In this document: positions 48,227 to 51,992 of the stretch, one piece after another
How the letters are laid out: each line of letters opens with the position of its first letter
Numbering within the stretch: the stretch's first letter is position 1
From: a virus
Direction: 5' to 3' (one strand)
Virus record (IMG/VR): IMGVR_UViG_3300048586_000159
Location: 1 to 51,992 of that record
Length of the DNA: 51,992 bases
Position numbers and translations under genes: made by a program
The notes under the pieces: model-generated
Told to the model about the DNA's origin: nothing
What the model saw: only the letters and a program-made list of their open reading frames with translations
Database searches by the model: none

Positions 48227-48740
48227 TCTTCCGCGCGGCATCATCAAGCATACGCAACTCCTGCTGCACGATCCCGACAATGGGGTATACGGCGACTGCT
48301 GGCGCGCGACCGTGGCTTCTCTGCTGCGCTTGCCCATAGAGGCCGTACCCCATGTGTGCAATGGCCCTGACGACGGGAAAGCCAGCGATCGCATGCGCGC
48401 TTTCCTCGACAGCCAGAATTGTGCGCTCATCCAGATACCGTTCAACGGTGAAATGTCGCTGGAACAGGTCTTGGAATACGTCGGATCTGTCTCGGTATCC
48501 GGCGGCATGCACTGGTGCCTCATGGGCACGAGCCGCACCGGCTGCAACCACGTCGTCATCTGTAAGGGCGGGGAGATCGTGCACGACCCGTCGATAACGC
48601 AGAGCGGCATCATCGGCCCGGCCAATGACGGCCTGTGGTGGGCCGAGTGGGTCGTGCAGCGGGCCGCGTGCGACGCGCTCTCCACCCCCACGGAAGCATC
48701 TGGAACCTCCGCTATCCGCCAGAGAGGAGAGAGCGAATGA
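48219..48740 (+). CDS. Papain-like cysteine-peptidase-fold protein
   Basis: 173 aa. YGDCWRATVASLLRLPIEAV has the D-C-x-R/Q...A start of C39/papain-like peptidases, and CNHVVICKGGEIVHDPS supplies the His-Asp end. The family occurs in several phage early operons without known targets. The Cys-His-Asp layout suggests a protease, deaminase or transglutaminase-type activity on a host protein; inference only. Confidence 0.65.
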   Translation: MNDLPRGIIKHTQLLLHDPDNGVYGDCWRATVASLLRLPIEAVPHVCNGPDDGKASDRMRAFLDSQNCALIQIPFNGEMSLEQVLEYVGSVSVSGGMHWCLMGTSRTGCNHVVICKGGEIVHDPSITQSGIIGPANDGLWWAEWVVQRAACDALSTPTEASGTSAIRQRGESE

Positions 48741-49072
48741 GGGTTGAGCGCGAGAACCGGAATCCAGAGATTACTTCGCACATGGCGACCTTTATCAAGC
48801 AGCGGCGCAAGGAGCTTCGGCTGTCACTCGATGATGTCGCAAAGCGCATGGGTGGCTCCAAGGCTCACATCTGGCAGCTTGAGACCGGAGGGTCAAAGAA
48901 TCCGTCTCTCTGGATGATCCTTGGCATCTGCGAGGCCTTGCACTGTTCTCTGAACGCGCTGATCGGCCGGGACATTGCCCAGCCCATCTACACCGAATCC
49001 GAAATGGCCTTGATAGACGCCCACCGTGAGATATTCGGCCTCAACGCACTGGATAAGGAGCGGGGAGAATGA
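48737..49072 (+). CDS. XRE-family HTH regulator
   Basis: 111 aa from MRVERENRNPEITSHM. HTH: LRLSLDDVAKRMGGSKAHIW, then a short C-terminal domain (EMALIDAHREIFGLNALDKE). Lies in the rightward operon before xis-int. Probably a regulator of the early operon or of integration. Confidence 0.82.
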   Translation: MRVERENRNPEITSHMATFIKQRRKELRLSLDDVAKRMGGSKAHIWQLETGGSKNPSLWMILGICEALHCSLNALIGRDIAQPIYTESEMALIDAHREIFGLNALDKERGE

Positions 49073-49386
49073 GCCCGGCAACCTTCACCGGATACATCAT
49101 CGCCGCGCAAGATTGGCCCGATGACGTGAAACTCGCGATGGGCAAGAGTACCCTTGCAACAACCACGGCCGATGCTTGGCGGCGGCATGTCGGGCACGAG
49201 AAGGCAGCGAGCCGCGATTTCCCGGCCTACGTCCAGCGCTGGAGCGACATGGGTTACAAGCCCTTCCGCGTCACGCTGGCACTCGACAACTTACCAGACC
49301 AGTCGGAAGCTGTGGCCGAAATTCTGCGCAAGCAGGCATCCCGTTCGGCCCTTCGCCCCGCACGAAGGAAGGAGTCGCGAGAATGA
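49069..49386 (+). CDS. Hypothetical protein, 105 aa
   Basis: MSPATFTGYIIAAQDWPDDV...TADAWRRHVGHEKAASRDF, helical. ATGA-type overlap with both the HTH gene and the xis-like gene. Possibly an accessory of excision. No family recognised. Confidence 0.62.
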   Translation: MSPATFTGYIIAAQDWPDDVKLAMGKSTLATTTADAWRRHVGHEKAASRDFPAYVQRWSDMGYKPFRVTLALDNLPDQSEAVAEILRKQASRSALRPARRKESRE

Positions 49387-49733
49387 CGGCGCTACCGAAT
49401 GTTTTCACACCTGAACAGGTTGCCTCTCACGTCGGCTGGTCTCCCCGCAAGCTGAGGGAGTTTGCCAGAGAGATTGGAGCGTGTAGGATTTTGGGAAACC
49501 GTATGGTTCTCACGCAGTCCGACATTGACGCAATTCTGGAAGCCAGCAGACCATGCCCCTCACCCTCTACAAGCGCCCCGGCGGGAAAATCTACCACTAT
49601 CGCGGCACTATCAACGGGCAAAGGCTACGCGGGTCTACTGGAACTGCGAAGAAAGCAGTCGCAGAGCGCTTCATCAGTCAGCTCGAAGAAAAGCAGTGGA
49701 AAGGTGATCTTGATGGGCCGGGAGCCATCCTGA
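49383..49733 (+). CDS. xis: Excisionase-like HTH protein
   Basis: 116 aa. FTPEQVASHVGWSPRKLREF is a MerR/excisionase-type winged HTH (residues 8-52: ACRILGNRMVLTQSDIDAIL). The last ~60 residues are read from the integrase 5' region in another frame, a 181-bp overlap. Position right before int supports a directionality factor. Confidence 0.72.
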   Translation: MTALPNVFTPEQVASHVGWSPRKLREFAREIGACRILGNRMVLTQSDIDAILEASRPCPSPSTSAPAGKSTTIAALSTGKGYAGLLELRRKQSQSASSVSSKKSSGKVILMGREPS

Positions 49734-50563
49734 GATTTTCCGACGCCGCGATGCATTATCGACAGGCGCAACGATCTCATCGGTTTTTACCGCTTGTCGA
49801 GGACTACTGGAAAGACACCCTCGTCAAGGAAATATCATCTGGCGCAGTCCGCAAGGCCGCAATGGCGCTGTATCCCAACGCATCTGGCGCAACACGCAAT
49901 CGGCATGTCATCGTCCCCACGCAGGCCGTCATAAATCACGCCGCATCCCTTGAGTTGTGCCAGCGTCTGAAGGTCGAGAGGTTCCCCGAAAATTACAAGG
50001 TCAAAACTCCCGTCACATGGGAATGGGTATGCGCATTTATGGCGGCGTCGAATCCACACTTGGGGGCCTTGGCATGCTTCATGTTCCTAACGGGGGCAAG
50101 GATTAGCGAAGCACTGGATCTTCAATGGGCCGATGTCGATCTCGCCAAAAGACGGTCCATCATCCGGCAAACCAAGATTGGCAGCGAGAGAAACGCTCAC
50201 CTGCCTGTCGCCCTGGTTACGGCCATAGCGAACATAGAAGGCGACAGAAACCCCGCGGCATCTGTCTTCAAATATTCAACACGCAACACATGCGCGCCTC
50301 AATGGAAGAAGGCATGCAAGCGCGCCGGAATACCGTTTCGCAGCTTTCATTGCTGCCGGCACGGCTTCGCTACCGCGCTTCTTCACAAGGGCGTGGACCC
50401 GATTACCGTGGCAAAACTTGGGGGGTGGAAATCTGCGCAGCACGTCTTCGAGACCTATGGTCACGCTATGACTGACGACACCCTGGCAGATAAGATTGCT
50501 GACACGCTACAGACACAGGCCAGCGAAGAAATAATAGATTATGATAGGGAATCAAAAGCTTAG
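49553..50563 (+). CDS. int: Tyrosine-recombinase integrase
   Basis: 336 aa. Catalytic residues: R183 (TGARISEAL), K208, H266-x-x-R269 (FHCCRHGFATALL), W292 (GGWKS) and Y302 (ETYGH). The N-terminus is a short SAM-like/arm-binding region. It sits about 690 bp from attR with one HNH gene between. It would act on the core in the serC leader. Confidence 0.95.
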   Translation: MPLTLYKRPGGKIYHYRGTINGQRLRGSTGTAKKAVAERFISQLEEKQWKGDLDGPGAILRFSDAAMHYRQAQRSHRFLPLVEDYWKDTLVKEISSGAVRKAAMALYPNASGATRNRHVIVPTQAVINHAASLELCQRLKVERFPENYKVKTPVTWEWVCAFMAASNPHLGALACFMFLTGARISEALDLQWADVDLAKRRSIIRQTKIGSERNAHLPVALVTAIANIEGDRNPAASVFKYSTRNTCAPQWKKACKRAGIPFRSFHCCRHGFATALLHKGVDPITVAKLGGWKSAQHVFETYGHAMTDDTLADKIADTLQTQASEEIIDYDRESKA

Positions 50564-50572
50564 GGGTTGCAG

Positions 50573-51244
50573 ATGCACCGCGAAACGATCAAATCACTAA
50601 AAGCAAGGTCTGTTGATCTACGGTCGCTATCTCTACTGCTTGACTGCGCGGAAGATCATGTTTCCGGCCTCTTGTCCGGGTCTGTTTCTCCATCATCTAG
50701 AGAACGGGCCATACTGCGGCTTTGTGCCAATGTTGTAGATACGAGGCTGAAAAACATCCTCTCAGAGTTCGAGGAAGAGAACGGGTGGAGGATAATCCCA
50801 GGGTTTTCCGCCTACGAAATAAGCCGCAGTGCACAAGTGCGTAGGAGAAAGTCGGGCCATGGGTCTCTGCCAGGACTTGTCCTGAAGCCCCGCTTCAGAG
50901 GAAAGCATCTAGTCGTAAACCTTGCGTCAGATGATCGGGGAATACGATCAGTCTTCGTGCATCAGCTTATGTGCGCAACGTTTCACGGCCCGCAACCAAG
51001 CCCTAGGCACATGGTCTGCCACAAGAACGATGTCGGCGACGATAACAGGCCAGAGAACCTTTATTGGGGAACGGCTGCTGATAACCGGCGCGACATGGAG
51101 AGAAACGGGCTTGTTGCGTTTATTGACACACAGGAGACACAAAGGGCGATAAGAGAGGGTGGAAAACCCCTCCAGGAACTTAGGAAAAGAAAAAAGAAAT
51201 CAATGCTTTATAGGCTTGATAGGATGGCAAAAATGGGGACTTAA
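50573..51244 (+). CDS. NUMOD4-HNH endonuclease at the right end
   Basis: 223 aa; AGGGG lies six bases before the ATG (an in-frame TTG six bases earlier is less likely). GWRIIPGFSAYEISRSAQVR is NUMOD4, and the HNH core is HMVCHKNDVGDDNRPENLYW. The C-terminus is very basic (ELRKRKKKSMLYRLDRMAK). The sequence is AT-richer than its neighbours, suggesting recent arrival. It ends seven bases before the attR repeat. The host serC promoter beyond attR now reads antisense into its 3' end. Confidence 0.88.
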   Translation: MHRETIKSLKARSVDLRSLSLLLDCAEDHVSGLLSGSVSPSSRERAILRLCANVVDTRLKNILSEFEEENGWRIIPGFSAYEISRSAQVRRRKSGHGSLPGLVLKPRFRGKHLVVNLASDDRGIRSVFVHQLMCATFHGPQPSPRHMVCHKNDVGDDNRPENLYWGTAADNRRDMERNGLVAFIDTQETQRAIREGGKPLQELRKRKKKSMLYRLDRMAKMGT

Positions 51245-51251
51245 AATGCAC

Positions 51252-51280
51252 CCTCGTTGGGGAGGAGTGTCCCGCCGCCG
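51252..51280. repeat. attR: 29-bp direct repeat, right end of prophage
   Basis: Identical to 674-702. On the minus strand it is preceded by the host hexamers TATTCA and TTGACT. Beyond the core the leader's first hairpin loses its outer pairs here and runs into phage DNA. Confidence 0.93.
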
Positions 51281-51309
51281 TGAATATGGGAGAGGCCTTC
51301 TCCAGTCAA
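51281..51309 (-). promoter_or_regulatory. Original host serC promoter, now separated from serC
   Basis: Minus strand TTGACT (51309-51304), 17-base spacer, TATTCA (51286-51281), directly abutting the att core. Before integration this pair would have started the serC leader. It now points into the right end of the prophage. Confidence 0.65.
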
Positions 51310-51351
51310 GAAGAATATGTCGCTATCGAAAAATAATCCGGCGCAATGGAA

Positions 51352-51379
51352 ACGGCGCGCCGGTTGCCCGACGCGCCGT
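51352..51379 (-). terminator. Hairpin behind the outer-membrane protein gene
   Basis: ACGGCGCG / CGCGCCGT, 8 perfect pairs around a 12-base loop, 22 bp after the stop codon. Only a weak T-rich stretch follows further on. Likely 3' end of the host gene's transcript. Confidence 0.45.
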
Positions 51380-51401
51380 GAAAGAACCCGATAGCGCGCC
51401 C

Positions 51402-51992
51402 CTACCAGAGCGGGACACGCAGGCCGACGCGGAATTCGTGCTTCTGGATGCCGCGGTCGCGGACATCCATGCCACCCGCCCCCGAGCGGAAGGCGTCGCC
51501 GCCGGCAATGTCGGAGAAACGGTAGCCAAAGTCGAGCTTGATGTTGGAGGCAAGGTCCATGGACGCACCGGCCATCAGGGCATAGGTGAAGCGCAGGCCA
51601 TCCTGCCCCGCAAGCCGCACTCCGGGGCAACCCGCCCCGCCGCAGGCGGCGTCGCGCCAGTCGAGATAGGTCGCCCCCAGCCCCACGCCGACATAGGGCG
51701 TGAAGCCGGCGAGCGTGCCGAGATCGACATAGCCATTGGCCATCACGCCGGCGGCGGAATAATCGGCCTTGAAGGCGCAAGGCCCGCCGGCACAGGCGGC
51801 GCTGCCGCGAAAATCGTCCTTGGAATAATCGACGGTTACGTCGGCGCGCGCCAGATCGTTGAACTGGTAGCCGAGGCCAAGGCCATAGGAGAGCGGCCGG
51901 GAGAAACGGCGCTCGTCGAATTCCTGCGTTGCGCCGGCTTGCGTGATGCGCGGCCGCCCGCCCTTGATCCAGCCGGAATAGCCGAGGTCGCC
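51402..51992 (-). CDS. Outer-membrane beta-barrel protein, 3' part; 5' end outside window
   Basis: About 196 codons to the stop. Alternating beta-strand pattern with aromatic ends (GYQFNDLARADVTVDYSKDD; FTPYVGVGLGATYLDW; FRVGLRVPLW as C-terminal strand ending in the typical Trp region) of small rhizobial Omp25/porin-like proteins. An extracellular-loop Cys pattern (ACAGGPCAF; ACGGAGCPG) may form disulphides. Host chromosomal, transcribed toward serC. Confidence 0.82.
   Translation of the reverse strand, partial: GDLGYSGWIKGGRPRITQAGATQEFDERRFSRPLSYGLGLGYQFNDLARADVTVDYSKDDFRGSAACAGGPCAFKADYSAAGVMANGYVDLGTLAGFTPYVGVGLGATYLDWRDAACGGAGCPGVRLAGQDGLRFTYALMAGASMDLASNIKLDFGYRFSDIAGGDAFRSGAGGMDVRDRGIQKHEFRVGLRVPLW

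Larger units (their letters stand above)
674..51280. mobile_element. Complete siphovirus-type prophage, about 50.6 kb
   Basis: Bounded by the 29-bp att repeats. It contains all modules of a temperate tailed phage: integrase and xis, CI/Cro-like switch, recombination (ERF, YqaJ), replication and regulation, terminase, portal, scaffold, capsid, tail tube, tape measure, fibres and lysis. Structural genes run leftward with short or overlapping junctions. I see no broken essential gene; the only clear pseudogene is an HNH gene (22058-22711). A tape measure of 1795 aa implies a long tail, around 270 nm by the usual 0.15 nm per residue. Confidence 0.95.

Noticed and set aside
1-51992. tRNA gene as attachment site, or any tRNA or CRISPR array
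   Set aside because: No cloverleaf-like sequence at either att site or elsewhere, and no regularly spaced repeats.

Overview
The window holds one complete, apparently intact temperate siphophage genome (about 50.6 kb, 674-51280) integrated in an alphaproteobacterial chromosome, most likely of the Rhizobiales. Host sequence survives only at the edges. The left edge has the 5' part of serC (phosphoserine aminotransferase, minus strand) with its structured leader. The right edge has the 3' part of an outer-membrane beta-barrel protein gene. The two flanks meet at a perfect 29-bp direct repeat (attL 674-702, attR 51252-51280) lying inside the serC leader. GcrA-, GapR- and DnaA-like phage genes, high GC and GTG/TTG starts fit this host group.

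Layout, left to right. 0.9-3.6 kb: a small plus-strand gene, then the lysis module on the minus strand (membrane proteins, an overlapping Rz/Rz1-type spanin pair, a GH24 endolysin with a C-terminal membrane anchor), interrupted by a plus-strand HNH gene. 3.6-10.5 kb: tail tip, fibre and receptor-binding genes. 10.5-20.8 kb: a 1795-aa tape measure, a tail-chaperone G/GT pair with a lambda-style -1 slippery heptamer, tail tube, tail terminator and an HK97 gp10-like protein. 20.8-30.2 kb: MuF-like protein, head-completion genes, major capsid, scaffold, DUF4055 portal, large and small terminase. All structural genes run leftward from about 31.7 kb.

32-38 kb is a leftward block with replication and regulatory functions: an unknown basic protein, a GcrA-like protein, a protein with only DnaA domain IV, a DUF1376-like replication protein, two predicted endonucleases and a fused cytosine-C5 / NPPF methyltransferase. 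38.5-41.2 kb is the leftward early operon (Cro/YdaS-like, HNH-regulator fusion, GapR-ParB fusion, small proteins). A CI/LexA-like repressor gene (41276) diverges from it. From 42.35 kb a rightward early operon carries small unknown proteins, an ERF annealing protein with a YqaJ exonuclease, an HTH protein, xis and int. The cro-side and the 42.35-kb promoters share the same layout and a repeated 15-bp motif in the spacer, which I propose is the repressor operator.

Two things stand out. First, the attachment site sits directly downstream of the serC -10 box, and the phage arm carries its own -35/-10 pair at exactly the same offset, so integration appears to swap the serC promoter while keeping its leader RNA intact. 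Second, the phage carries seven HNH-type genes. Four of them lie just behind structural genes, each preceded by the same hairpin-plus-leader module. At one site the displaced original 3' end of the invaded gene is still present behind the endonuclease gene, and the intact gene has a differently coded but protein-similar end. This looks like a homing cassette that brings a recoded rescue end for the gene it invades.
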